A DNA stretch of 64,000 nt from VXPW01 sp965115815 (lineage in GTDB: Bacteria > Pseudomonadota > Alphaproteobacteria > TMED109): contig OZ220465.1 in the NCBI GenBank assembly GCA_965115815.1, positions 1,116,001 through 1,180,000 of the forward strand, in the 5' to 3' direction. Every line of letters starts with the position of its first letter. Within the stretch, counting starts at the first letter, position 1. The translations under genes and the position numbers were made by a program. The notes beneath the pieces were generated by a model. That model was given only the letters and a program-made list of their open reading frames with translations, did not search any database and had not been told where the DNA came from. This document shows positions 39,104 to 47,972 of this stretch, piece by piece.

Positions 39104-39647
39104 CAGCAGTCCTTCCCGTCGCGGAGGCTGAATCCCAGCAGCCCGGCAACTTTTCCCTGGACTTCCAGAATCGTATGGGCCGTAGCCAGCTCCTTCTCCA
39201 GCCGCGCCACCTGGGCCTCGAGCCGGCGAACCTGGGCGCCGAGGGGTTGGGACGGCGCCGGCTTGGGACCGCGCTTGCGCGGCGTCAGGCCCTGCAGCGC
39301 TCCCCGACGGCGGGCCTTGCGCCACGTCGACAGATGCGAGCTGTACAGCCCCTCGCGACGCAGCAGGCGGCCGATCTCGCCCGGTTCGCGACAGCGGTCC
39401 GCCTCCTCGACAATCCGCAGTCGATACTCGGCCGAGAACCGGCGCCGGGTCGGCTTGGCGAGAACCTCCGGGTCCGGAGCACGCCGAGCCGGCGGGGTCT
39501 CGGCCCTGGGGGGCGCGCCCCCCAGGGCCGGCGTGGCGAGGGGGTACACCCCCCTGCCCACATTCGGGTCTGCCTTCATCATGGTTCCTCTCTGCCGCCC
39601 TCTAATTCCCAGGGTAGTCGGTGTCTCAGCGATGTTGGCAGAGAGGG
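38061..39647 (-). mobile_element. IS3-family insertion sequence, copy 1 (1587 bp)
   Basis: Carries overlapping orfA and orfB on the minus strand; near its ends are inverted repeats TGTCAACGCCATTGAGACA and, complemented, TGCCAACATCGCTGAGACA. Copy 2 at 44651-46236 is nearly identical over the full length, so one of the two moved recently. It interrupts the decayed intron B. Confidence 0.85.
39103..39582 (-). CDS. IS3-family transposase OrfA, copy 1
   Basis: 159 residues. HTH region RRRFSAEYRLRIVEEADRC and LLRREGLYSSHLSTWRKARR, then a coiled coil QVRRLEAQVARLEKELATAH for oligomerisation. Start at the tandem ATG (MMKADPN) at 39582; the end overlaps orfB by one base. Confidence 0.85.
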   Translation of the reverse strand: MMKADPNVGRGVYPLATPALGGAPPRAETPPARRAPDPEVLAKPTRRRFSAEYRLRIVEEADRCREPGEIGRLLRREGLYSSHLSTWRKARRRGALQGLTPRKRGPKPAPSQPLGAQVRRLEAQVARLEKELATAHTILEVQGKVAGLLGFSLRDGKDC

Positions 39648-39834
39648 CGGCGCGCCGCGTGTAGGGGCAAGGCGCAACGGACCGTCCGGGGTCAGAGAAC
39701 GACGCAAAGCCGCGGGATGGCTTGCCAGGGAACCTGGGAGATCCGGTTTCTGCCCGCAGGTCGAGCCTGCGGAGCCGGCTGGCGAAACCCATGAGCCGAA
39801 GGCCAGACGGAAACCGGAAGTCGTAGCTCGCTCC
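39648..39834 (+). mobile_element. Middle fragment of decayed group II intron B
   Basis: 187 bp between the IS3 and IS630 elements. The stretch with CAGGGAACCTGGGAGATCC and the following paired segments looks like a group II intron domain I. No protein is encoded in this piece. Confidence 0.4.
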
Positions 39835-41235
39835 TAGTAGTACGGAATCATTGGATTGCTGGGTATAGAGACTTCAGTTTCACCCGGGCGTCTGCCGTCG
39901 TGAACCGCCAATCGACGGTGCCGCCGGCCGCGTTGCGGCGCTTGACCCACGCCGCGGTCTCCCGCAGCATGGTGGCGCGGTCAGGAATGCGTCGTCGAAG
40001 ACATTGTCGCGACAACGCACCGATTTCGATCTCGGCCATGTTGAGCCAGCTTCCGTGCTTCGGCGTGTACCGAAACTCGAACCGCTTTCGCACTCGCATG
40101 GCCTCCCGGGGTGCAAAGGCCTCATACAACGATGCGGGGCCGTGCGTGTTCAGGTTGTCCATGACCAGTACGATCTTCTTGCCGGGGAAATGATCGTCCG
40201 CGAGTTCCCGGATGAACTGCGCCCAGTCCCGCGCCGTGCGGCGGTCGGTGACTTTCACCGTACGCCAGTTTTCGTTGGGCGCGAACGCCAGGAAGAGATT
40301 GGCCGTGCCGTTTCGCTCGTATTCGTAGTCGACGATTTCCGGCTGCCCGGGCCGCACGGGGCGGGGAAGGCGAGTTTCCTTCGTCTGCTGCCGGCTGGTC
40401 TCATCCATACAGACCAAAACCTCGTTTTCGGCAAAATCCCGCTGATACGTGTCCAGTACCTCCTCCATCGCCGCCACGAACGGCGCGTTGCGGCTCGGGG
40501 GAATGCACCAGTACTGCTTCAACCAAGGCTTGATCTCCTTTTTTTCAGAGTCTTCCGTACCGTTTCTTTCGAGATGCTCTCGACGATCTCCATCTCCATC
40601 AAACGACCGGCCAGCAGCTTCAGTGTCCAGCGGACACAACCCTCGGGCGGGGAAGAACAGGCCAGAGCCACCAGCTTCGCCTCCTTCGCCCCGTCCAGGA
40701 GTTTCGGTCGGCGGTTCTCCTGCTCCCGGCGGCGGAGGGAGGCCTCCAAACCCTCCAGAACACAACGCTTGCGCAGGCGTTCGACCGTCGAAGCGCCGAT
40801 ACCCAGGCCGCGCGCGATGTCGACATCCCGGAGTTTGCCGCCGTCGTGCCCCTCGTCTGCCATCAGCAGAATCTGCGCCCGACGCCGACGCCAGGCGGCT
40901 CCGGTACCGTCGACGATCGCTTGGAGTTCCCGGCGCTCCGACGCCGAAAGGCGCACTCGATCGAGCTTCCTACCCTGAGGATTGGCCATGATCCACTCCG
41001 ATCCCCGCACCGAACCCCTGCAGACAGGCTCGGTTCCCGGAAACCGGATCCGTCCGATCTCCAAGAGAGTGTGAGCGCCTGCACGTTCGGCATCGGGTCT
41101 GTGGGGATGAACAAGAAAGCGCCGTACCGATCGGGCGCTCACGCGTGCCGACACGCACCGACACGGGGCCGACACAGACCGACACGGAAATCTTGCCAGA
41201 ATACTGTCGTCAGTTCAACGTTTCTGTACTACTAG
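39835..41235 (-). mobile_element. IS630-family insertion sequence, complete
   Basis: Ends CTAGTAGTACGGAATCA (39834) and, complemented, CTAGTAGTACAGAAACG (41235), flanked by TA as expected for this family. It carries a two-frame transposase on the minus strand. It lies inside the decayed intron B, 190 bp from the IS3 element. The truncated relative is at 1968-2679. Confidence 0.88.
39848..40989 (-). CDS. IS630-family transposase, OrfA/OrfB with probable -1 frameshift
   Basis: OrfA (start MANPQGRKLDRVRL at 40989) has the HTH segment RDVDIARGLGIGASTVERLR and ends at 40519. OrfB continues in the -1 frame with KEIKPWLKQYWCIPPSRN, then VCMDETSRQQTKET, LVMDNLNTHGP and LNMAEIEIG, the DDE residues. 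The frames meet at an A7 run (40537-40543, followed by GGAG on the coding strand), a standard -1 slippery site. The fused product is about 380 residues, the normal size. Both halves are intact, so this copy could be active. Confidence 0.85.
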
Positions 41236-41643
41236 TACCGGCGAAGGCGGGGAACCGGGTCCACCGGGTGCCGCTGGAGGGAAGGGGCGTGCTGCAGGAA
41301 CAGAACCACTGGAGGGAAACGGTGGAAGAAACCCTGAGAGCTTCCAACCCGTCAACGGAACCACAGTGGATAGCCGCGCAGGCGAAGAAGAAGCGCGGGG
41401 GGATCGATGCGGAGGTGTCGAAGGATCTCGACAGCATCCCGCATCGGGAACTCCGCGCCTTTCTGGACCTGGGGATCAAGGACGGTGTCATCCGTCGCAG
41501 GATCAACCCATGGCTGCGGGCGGGTGTCCTGGAGAAGGATGCCCGGCATGCCGACGGCCAAGGTCATGCACGGATACGGGACCGCTTGAGCGAACCTGTC
41601 CTGTACGGAACCGGATGCCCTAATGCGGGCACGTCCGGATCTG
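41236..41643 (+). mobile_element. 3' part of decayed group II intron B with RT fragment and domain V
   Basis: 41398-41540 encodes a short piece of intron RT (GGIDAEVSKDLDSIPHRELR, then FLDLGIKDGVIRRRINPWL) between the usual conserved blocks; the remaining RT is missing. About 41609-41642 can pair as a domain V-like hairpin (GAACCGGATGCCC with GGGCACGTCCGGATC). Intron A copy 1 begins immediately after it. Confidence 0.6.
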
Positions 41644-43561
41644 GTGTGCCAGGCGAACTGGCAGAAGACAGGGGGTGAAAGTCCCCTGGAACGAAGGAGT
41701 AACCAAACCGCGTTTCTCCGCGAGCCGTGCGTCGGCTCCCGTGAGGGGGCAGGCGAAGCGTCGGCAGCGGTGCGGATGGGTGGGGCTAATGAGCACCGAA
41801 AAGACGATGATCCGGGGTGCCGAGGTTTTCCGATCGGCCGAAGGCACCATCGCAGGCATCGATTTGGTGAGATGCCGGCGAGCCCCGCGGTGTCCGAGAA
41901 CCCCTACACGTCCGTACGTCTTCTGTTGGGACCCTGGGAGATCTTCAAGCTGTCCCGCCGGTCGAGGCGGGACCGAGTAGGGAAGGAGAAAACCGAAGCC
42001 TATGACGAACGGTTTGAAGAAGTCGGATGGGGCCGTACGACCTGGGAAGGCGGCGAACAAGGGAGCGTCAGCTCCTGCGGAGTTGCCGGAGGAAAGGGCC
42101 CCAACCAAGAGGAATCCGGGACACCAAAGCACGCGCCGAACGCAGGGTCGGGCACGCGTGCCACAGGCGGCGGACCGGATACGGAAAGCTGTAGAGAGGA
42201 ACCCGAAGGAGCGTCTTACTGCACTCTTTCACCACATCACGCCGGAGGTGCTCCGGTCGGCCTGGCTCGGCCTGAAGAAGGAAGCCGCGGCCGGAGTCGA
42301 CGGCGTGACGTGGGAGGCCTATGGCGAAGATCTGGACGAGCGTTTGCTCGACTTGCACTCGCGCCTGCACCGTGGAGGAGCGTACCGGGCGTCGCCGGTT
42401 CGGCGGGCTGAGATACCCAAGCCGGACGGCGGGACACGACCGCTCGGGATTGCTGCACTGGAGGACAAGATCGTCCAGAAGGCAGTTGTGGATGTGATCC
42501 TGACACCGATCTTTGAGGTGGAGTTCCTGGGCTTCAGCTACGGGTTCCGACCGGGCCGAGGGGCGCATGACGCTCTCGACGCCCTGGCGTTCGGGATCGA
42601 GCGGCGCAAGGTCAACTGGATTGTCGATGCAGATATCCGGGCATTCTTCGACACCATCCCGAGGGATTGGCTGATCAAGTTCCTGGAGCACCGCATTGGC
42701 GACAGGCGGGTGATCCGTCTGATCCACAAATGGCTGAACGCTGGCGTCATGACCGACGGATCATGGAGCGACACCGGGGTGGGTTCGCCGCAGGGTGCGA
42801 TTGTCAGCCCCTGCCTGGCGAACGTGTTCCTGCACTACGTGTTGGATCTGTGGTTTCACAAGGCATGGCGTCCGAAGGTTCCGGGCGGTCAAGCGATCAT
42901 GGTCCGCTATGCGGACGATATCGTGGTCGGGTTTCAGTACAAGCGGGATGCGGAGCAATACCTTCGCGACGTTCGGGAGAGGCTGGAGCGCTTTGGGCTC
43001 GGCCTCCATCCGGACAAAACCCGTCTGGTCGAGTTCGGCCGGTTCGCCACGGCGAACCGCCGGAAGCGCGGGGCGGGCAAGCCGGAGACGTTCGACTTCT
43101 TGGGCTTCAGGCACTTCTGCACGAAGACCCGGGCCGGACACTTCAGGCTTGGGCGCAAGCCGATCGCAAAACGGGTCACAAGGACCTTGACGCGCATCGG
43201 GGTGGTGCTTCGCAAACGATGGCACTACGACCTATGGGAGGTCGGCACGTGGCTAGGGCGGGTCTGTCAAGGCTGGCTCAACTACTACGCCGTCCCGGGA
43301 GCGACCCGGTGGCTGCGCACGTTCCGCCAAAGGCTGCAACGCCTATGGATGCGGGCGATACGCCGCCGCTCCCAGCGCCACCGTTTCGACTGGAAGCGGC
43401 TGGAGCGCATGACCAAAATTCTTTGGCCGCGCGCAACCATCCGCCACCCATGGCCGGACCAGCGGTTTGCCGTCAAGCACTCGAGGTAGGAGCCGGATGG
43501 ATTAACGTCCATGTCCGGATCTGTGCGGGGGGTGCGCAGCAATGCGCATTCCTACCGTAAC
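41644..43561 (+). mobile_element. Group II intron A, copy 1 (1918 bp, complete)
   Basis: Starts GTGTGCCAGGCG and ends CTACCGTAAC. A structured 5' leader of 360 nt precedes the maturase gene; right after its stop come domain V (43490-43522, GAGCCGGATGG pairing with TCCATGTCCGGATC) and domain VI. The next copy starts at the following base. The upstream flank is the domain V-like end of intron B. Confidence 0.85.
42002..43489 (+). CDS. ltrA: Group II intron-encoded reverse transcriptase/maturase, copy 1
   Basis: 495 residues. RT blocks: EIPKPDGGTRPLGI, VVDVILTPIFEVEF, SYGFRPGRGAHDAL, VDADIRAFFDTI (motif A), GSPQGAIVSPCLANVFL and MVRYADDIVVGF with the YADD active site. The maturase X domain follows (GRVCQGWLNYYAVPG). 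No HNH endonuclease is present at the C-terminus, so it should home by using single-stranded or replication-associated targets. Intact. Confidence 0.92.
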   Translation: MTNGLKKSDGAVRPGKAANKGASAPAELPEERAPTKRNPGHQSTRRTQGRARVPQAADRIRKAVERNPKERLTALFHHITPEVLRSAWLGLKKEAAAGVDGVTWEAYGEDLDERLLDLHSRLHRGGAYRASPVRRAEIPKPDGGTRPLGIAALEDKIVQKAVVDVILTPIFEVEFLGFSYGFRPGRGAHDALDALAFGIERRKVNWIVDADIRAFFDTIPRDWLIKFLEHRIGDRRVIRLIHKWLNAGVMTDGSWSDTGVGSPQGAIVSPCLANVFLHYVLDLWFHKAWRPKVPGGQAIMVRYADDIVVGFQYKRDAEQYLRDVRERLERFGLGLHPDKTRLVEFGRFATANRRKRGAGKPETFDFLGFRHFCTKTRAGHFRLGRKPIAKRVTRTLTRIGVVLRKRWHYDLWEVGTWLGRVCQGWLNYYAVPGATRWLRTFRQRLQRLWMRAIRRRSQRHRFDWKRLERMTKILWPRATIRHPWPDQRFAVKHSR

Positions 43562-44291
43562 GTGTGCCAGGCGAACTGGCAGAAGACAGGGGGTGAAAGT
43601 CCCCTGGAACGAAGGAGTAACCAAACCGCGTTTCTCCGCGAGCCGTGCGTCGGTTCCCGTGAGGGGGCAGGCGAAGCGTCGGTAGCGGCGCGGATGGGTG
43701 GGGCTAATGAGCACCGAAAATACGATGATCCGGGGTGCCGAGGTTTTCCGATCGGCCGAAGGCAACATCGCAGGCATCGATTTGGTGAGATGCCGGCGAG
43801 CCCCGCGGTGTCCGAGAACCCATACACGTCCGTACGTCTTCGGTTGGGACCCTGGGAGATCTTCAAGCTGTCCCGCCGATCGTGGCGGGACCGCATAGGG
43901 AAGGAGAAAACCGAAGCCTATGACGAACGGCTTGAAGAAGTCGGATGGGGCCGTACGACCTGGGAAGGCGGCGAACAAGGGAGCGTCCGCTCCTGCGGAG
44001 TTGCTGGAGGAAAGGGCCCCAACCAAGGGGAATTCGGGACGCCAAAGCACGCGCCGAACGCAGTGTCGGGCACGCGTGCCACAGACGGCGGACCGGATAC
44101 GGAAAGCCGCACGGTTCGACCGGAAGCGACGGGAGCGCAGGACCGAGATTCCTCGGTCGCGCGCAACTATCCGCCACCCATGGCCGGATCCGCGGTTTGC
44201 CGTCAAGCACCCGAGGTAGGAGCCGGATGGATGAACGTCCATGTCCGGATCTGTGCGGGGGGTGCGCAGCAATGCGCATTCCTACCGTAAC
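43562..44291 (+). mobile_element. Group II intron A, copy 2: 730-nt mini-intron
   Basis: It has the same 5' end (GTGTGCCAGG) and the same domains V and VI and 3' end as copy 1, but about 1.2 kb of the maturase gene is deleted. It joins copy 1 and copy 3 without a single intervening base. It could be spliced or mobilised in trans by the maturase of copy 1. Confidence 0.85.
43920..44219 (+). CDS. Internally deleted maturase remnant (99 residues)
   Basis: The deletion is in frame: the first 64 or so residues (MTNGLKKSDGAVRPGKAANK...ADRIRKA) are joined to the last 35 (RFDRKRRERR...RHPWPDPRFAVKHPR). All RT blocks and domain X are gone. Whether the peptide is translated or useful is unknown; the in-frame junction may simply be chance. 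Confidence 0.55.
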   Translation: MTNGLKKSDGAVRPGKAANKGASAPAELLEERAPTKGNSGRQSTRRTQCRARVPQTADRIRKAARFDRKRRERRTEIPRSRATIRHPWPDPRFAVKHPR

Positions 44292-44691
44292 GTGTGCTAG
44301 GCGAACTGGCAGAAGACAGGGGGTGAAAGTCCCCTGGAACGAAGGAGTAACCAAACCGCGTTTCTCCGCGAGCCGTGCGTCGGTTCCCGCGAGGGGGCAG
44401 GCGAAGCGTCGGCAGCGGTGCGGATGGGTGGGGCTAATGAGCACCGAAAAGACGATGATCCGGGGTGCCGAGGTTTTCCGATCGGCCGAAGGCACCATCG
44501 CAGGTATCGATTGGGTGAGATGCCGGCGAGCCCCGCGGTGTCCGAGAACCCATACACGTCCGTACGTCTTCTGTTGGGACCCTGGGAGATCTTCAAGCTG
44601 TCCCGCCGATCGTGGCGGGACCGCGTAGGGAAGGAGAAACCCGAAGCCTAGCGGAACCTGTCAACGCCGTTGAGACAGCAAGGGTTGTCAT

Positions 44692-45693
44692 TTACTGAGC
44701 ATCTCCCACGGTAGGGGTGGCCTTCGGCGGGTTGATCCAGACCGTTTCGGGGAGCGCCCGCGGTTTCGGTTTCCCCTGGACGAACCGTTCCGGGTGCCGG
44801 CCCCAAGCTTGGCTCAAGGTGCGCCGGCGTTGCTCAATCCGCTGCCGGGCGCGGCCGTGGTGGACATCGTCGGGGGTGAGCATCGCGAGGCCCGCATGGT
44901 GATGCTCAGTGTTGTACCAGGGGAAGAAGGATCGACCGAAGTCGATGGCAGCGGGCAGGTCCGGGAAGCGTCCGGGGAACCCGGGGTGGTACTTCAAGGT
45001 CTTGAACTGTGCCTCCGAGAAGGGGTTGTCGTCGCTGACCTTGGGGCGGCTGAGCGAGCGGGTGATACCGAGCTGGGCGAGGAGTTGCGCGGTGCACTGG
45101 CTGGTCATGGGGGCGCCGCGGTCCGAGTGCAGGGTCAGCACCCGGGGCTGGATCCCCTGCTTGAGACACGACTCCTCGATCAGCCGGCTGGCCAGGGCAG
45201 CGCTCTCGCGTTCGGCGACCATCCATCCCACCACGTAGCGGCTGAAGAGATCGAGCAGCACGTAGAGGTAGAAGGAAAACCAGGTCTTCGGCCCGAGCAG
45301 CCGTGTGATGTCCCAAGACCAGACCTGGTTCGGAGCGCGGGCGACGAGTTCGGGCTTGGAGTACTGTGGGTGGGTGAGCTGGTTGCGCCGTTCCCGCACC
45401 GGCTGCCCGACGGAGAGGATGCGGTACATCGTGCGCTCCGAGCACAGGTACCGTCCTTCGTCGAGCAGCGTGGCCACGACCTCGGCCGGGGAACGGTCGA
45501 CAAAACGCGGGGAGGCGAGCAGGTCGAGGACCTGCTCCCGCTCCCCCTCGCTCAGGGCCCGGGCGGGCGTCGCACGGGGCTGCTGATGCCCGGGAGCGGG
45601 CCTCCGGCGGCGGTAGAACGTGGCCCGGGACACCCCCAGCGCCCGACAGGCCGGCGCGATGCCGACCTGTCGAGCGAGTGAAGTGGCGGCCAT
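44692..45693 (-). CDS. IS3-family transposase OrfB, copy 2
   Basis: 333 residues with the normal TAA stop inside the element. The three catalytic acidic residues are present (WSWDITRLL, LTLHSDRGAP, NPFSEAQFKT). The start MAATSLARQ at 45693 overlaps the orfA stop (TGATG). This is the intact version of the gene and the likely active one. Confidence 0.88.
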   Translation of the reverse strand: MAATSLARQVGIAPACRALGVSRATFYRRRRPAPGHQQPRATPARALSEGEREQVLDLLASPRFVDRSPAEVVATLLDEGRYLCSERTMYRILSVGQPVRERRNQLTHPQYSKPELVARAPNQVWSWDITRLLGPKTWFSFYLYVLLDLFSRYVVGWMVAERESAALASRLIEESCLKQGIQPRVLTLHSDRGAPMTSQCTAQLLAQLGITRSLSRPKVSDDNPFSEAQFKTLKYHPGFPGRFPDLPAAIDFGRSFFPWYNTEHHHAGLAMLTPDDVHHGRARQRIEQRRRTLSQAWGRHPERFVQGKPKPRALPETVWINPPKATPTVGDAQ

Positions 45694-46139
45694 CAGTAGT
45701 CCTTCCCGTCGCGGAGGCTGAATCCCAGCAGCCCGGCAACTTTTCCCTGAACTTCGAGAATCGTATGGGCCGTGGCCAGCTCCTTCTCCAGCCGCGCCAC
45801 CTGGGCCTCGAGCCGGCGAACCTGGGCGCCGAGGGGTTGGGACGGCGCCGGCTTGGGACCGCGCTTGCGCGGCGTCAGGCCCTGCAGCGCTCCCCGGCGG
45901 CGGGCCTTGCGCCACGTCGACAGATGCGAGCTGTACAGCCCCTCGCGACGCAGCAGGCGGCCGATCTCGCCCGGCTCGCGACAGCGGTCCGCCTCCTCGA
46001 CGATCCGCAGTCGATACTCGGCCGAGAACCGGCGCCGGGTCGGCTTGGCGAGAACCTCCGGGTCCGGAGCACGCCGAGCCGGCGGGGTCTCGGCCCTGGG
46101 GGGCGCGCCCCCCAGGGCCGGCGTGGCGAGGGGGTACAC
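45693..46139 (-). CDS. IS3-family transposase OrfA, copy 2 (N-terminus altered)
   Basis: 148 residues from MYPLATPALG. One C is missing in a run near 46143 compared with copy 1, which moves the usual MMKADPN start out of frame, so translation would have to begin at 46139. The HTH (RRRFSAEYRLRIVEEA) and coiled coil are unaffected. Confidence 0.8.
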   Translation of the reverse strand: MYPLATPALGGAPPRAETPPARRAPDPEVLAKPTRRRFSAEYRLRIVEEADRCREPGEIGRLLRREGLYSSHLSTWRKARRRGALQGLTPRKRGPKPAPSQPLGAQVRRLEAQVARLEKELATAHTILEVQGKVAGLLGFSLRDGKDY

Positions 46140-46238
46140 CCCCTGCCCACATTCGGGTCTGCCTTCATCATGGTTCCTCTCTGCCGCCCTCTAATTCCTA
46201 GGGTAGTCGGTGTCTCAGCGATGTTGGCAGAGAGGGTA

Positions 46239-47725
46239 GGACGAACGGCTTGAAGAAGTCGGATGGGGCCGTACGACCTGGGAAGGCGACGAACAAGGGA
46301 GCGTCCGCTCCTGCGGAGTGGCTGGAGGAAAGGGCCCCAACCAAGGGGAATTCGGGACGCTAAAGCACGCGCCGAACGCAGGGTCGGGCACGCGTGCCAC
46401 AGGCGGCGGGCCGGATACGGAAAGCTGTAGAGAGGAACCCGAAGGAGCGTCGTACTGCACTCTTTCACCACATCACGCCGGAGGTGCTCCGGTCGGCCTG
46501 GCTCGGCCTGAAGAAGGAAGCCGCGGCCGGAGTCGACGGCGTGACGTGGGAGGCCTATGGCGAAGATCTGGACGAGCGTTGGCTCGACGTGCACTCGCGC
46601 CTGCATCGTGGAGGAGCGTACCGGGCATCGCCGGTTCGGCGGGTTGAGATACCCAAGCCGGACGGCGGGACACGACCGCTCGGGATGGCTGCACTGGAGG
46701 ACAAGATCGTCCAGAAGGCAGTTGTGGATGGGATCCTGACACCGATCTTTGAGGTGGAGTTCCTGGGCTTCAGTTACGGGTTCCGACCGGGCCGAGGGGC
46801 GCATGACGCTCTCGACGCCTTGGCGTTCGGGATCGAGCGGCGCAAGGTCAACTGGATTGTCGATGCAGACATCCGGGCATTCTTCGACACCATCCCGAGG
46901 GAGTGGCTGGTCAAGTTCCTGGAGCACCGCATGGGCGACAGGCGGGTGATCCGCCTGATCCACAAATGGCTGAACGCTGGCGTCATGACCGACGGATCAT
47001 GGAGCGACACCGGGGTGGGCTCGCCGCAGGGTGCGATGGTCAGCCCCTGCTTGGCGAACGTGGTTCTGCACTACGTGTTGGATCTGGGGTTTCACAAGGC
47101 ATGGCGTCCGAAGGTTCCGGGCGGTCAAGCGATCATGGTCCGCTATGCGGACGATATCGTGGTCGGGTTTCCGTACAAGCGGGATGCGGAGCACTACCTT
47201 CGCGACGTCCGGGAGAGGCTGGAGCGCTTTGGGCTCGGCCTCCATCCGGACAAAATCCGTCTGGTCGAGTTCGGCCGGTTCGCCACGGCGAACCGCCGGA
47301 AGCGCGGGGCGGGCAAGCCGGAGACGTTCGACTTCCTGGGCTTCAGGCACTTCTGCGCGAAGACCCGGGCCGGACACTTCAGGCTTGGGCGCAAGCCGAT
47401 CGCAAAACGGGTCGCAAGGACCTTGGCGCGCATCGGGGTGGTGCTTCGCAAACGATGGCAGTACGACCTATGGGAGGTCGGCACGTGGCGAGGGCGGGTC
47501 TGGCAAGGCGGGCTCAACTACTACGCCGTCCCGGGAGCGACCCGGTGGCTGCGCACGTTCCGCCAAAGGCTGCAACGCCTATGGATGCGGGCGCTACGCC
47601 GCCGCTCCCAGCGCCACCGTTTCGACTGGAAGCGGCTGGAGCGCAGGACCAAAATTCTTTGGCCGCGCGCAACCATCCGCCACCCATGGCCGGACCCGCG
47701 GTTTGCCGTCAAGCACTCGAGGTAG
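46239..47725 (+). pseudogene. ltrA: Group II intron maturase, copy 3 (start removed, nonsense codon)
   Basis: Highly similar to copy 1 from TNGLKKSDGAV onward, but the start codon is destroyed by the IS3 insertion and a TAA at 46361-46363 replaces the glutamine codon of copies 1 and 2. From 46394 (MPQAAGR) the frame is open to the end and keeps SYGFRPGRGAHDAL and the YADD motif, so a shortened protein of 443 residues is conceivable from this ATG. The lost N-terminus includes the RT0 region. Confidence 0.8.
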
Positions 47726-47797
47726 GAGCCGGATGGATGAGCGTCCAAGTCCGGAACTGTGCGGGGGGTGCGCAGCAATGCGCATTCCTACCGTAAC

Positions 47798-47866
47798 TGG
47801 GGGGAGGGGCTCGGCAACGACCCCTCCTACCCGGCTTGCGCCAAGCGAAGCCCTGGAGAGGAGGAA
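47798..47866 (+). other. Possible domain VI/3' end of intron B and direct repeat
   Basis: 47799-47829 can form a hairpin (GGAGGGG with CCCCTCC) followed by TACCCGGC, like a domain VI and 3' splice end. If so, the three A introns sit between domains V and VI of intron B. 47836-47866 repeats 37821-37851 with two mismatches in 31 bases. Confidence 0.4.
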
Positions 47867-47923
47867 TGGCCTGCCCCCGTCGACGGGGGCAGTACGAATG
47901 TTAGTGCATGGGCGGCTTCTCCG

Positions 47924-47972
47924 CCAGGCTGGCCGGCCGGCTCCGCTACGCTCCGCCGGCCGGCCAGCCTGG
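47924..47972. terminator. 18 bp perfect inverted repeat across the orfB stop codon
   Basis: CCAGGCTGGCCGGCCGGC and its exact complement are separated by 13 nt containing the stop region of orfB (47946). It may end transcription from either side of the element or shield the transposase from readthrough. Confidence 0.6.

Larger units (their letters stand above)
44651..46236 (-). mobile_element. IS3-family insertion sequence, copy 2 (1586 bp)
   Basis: Nearly identical to copy 1 at 38061-39647, same orientation, carrying orfA and orfB on the minus strand. It lies at the start codon of the copy 3 maturase: intron sequence ends at GAAGCCTA on the left and resumes with GACGAACGG on the right. Confidence 0.88.
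44292..47797 (+). mobile_element. Group II intron A, copy 3, split by an IS3-family element
   Basis: The 5' part 44292-44650 begins GTGTGCTAGGCG; after the IS3 copy the intron resumes at 46237 in the second codon of its maturase and ends at 47797 with CTACCGTAAC. Domain V has changes (GATGAGCGTCCAAGTCCGG) compared with copies 1 and 2, so it may splice poorly even without the IS. Confidence 0.85.
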
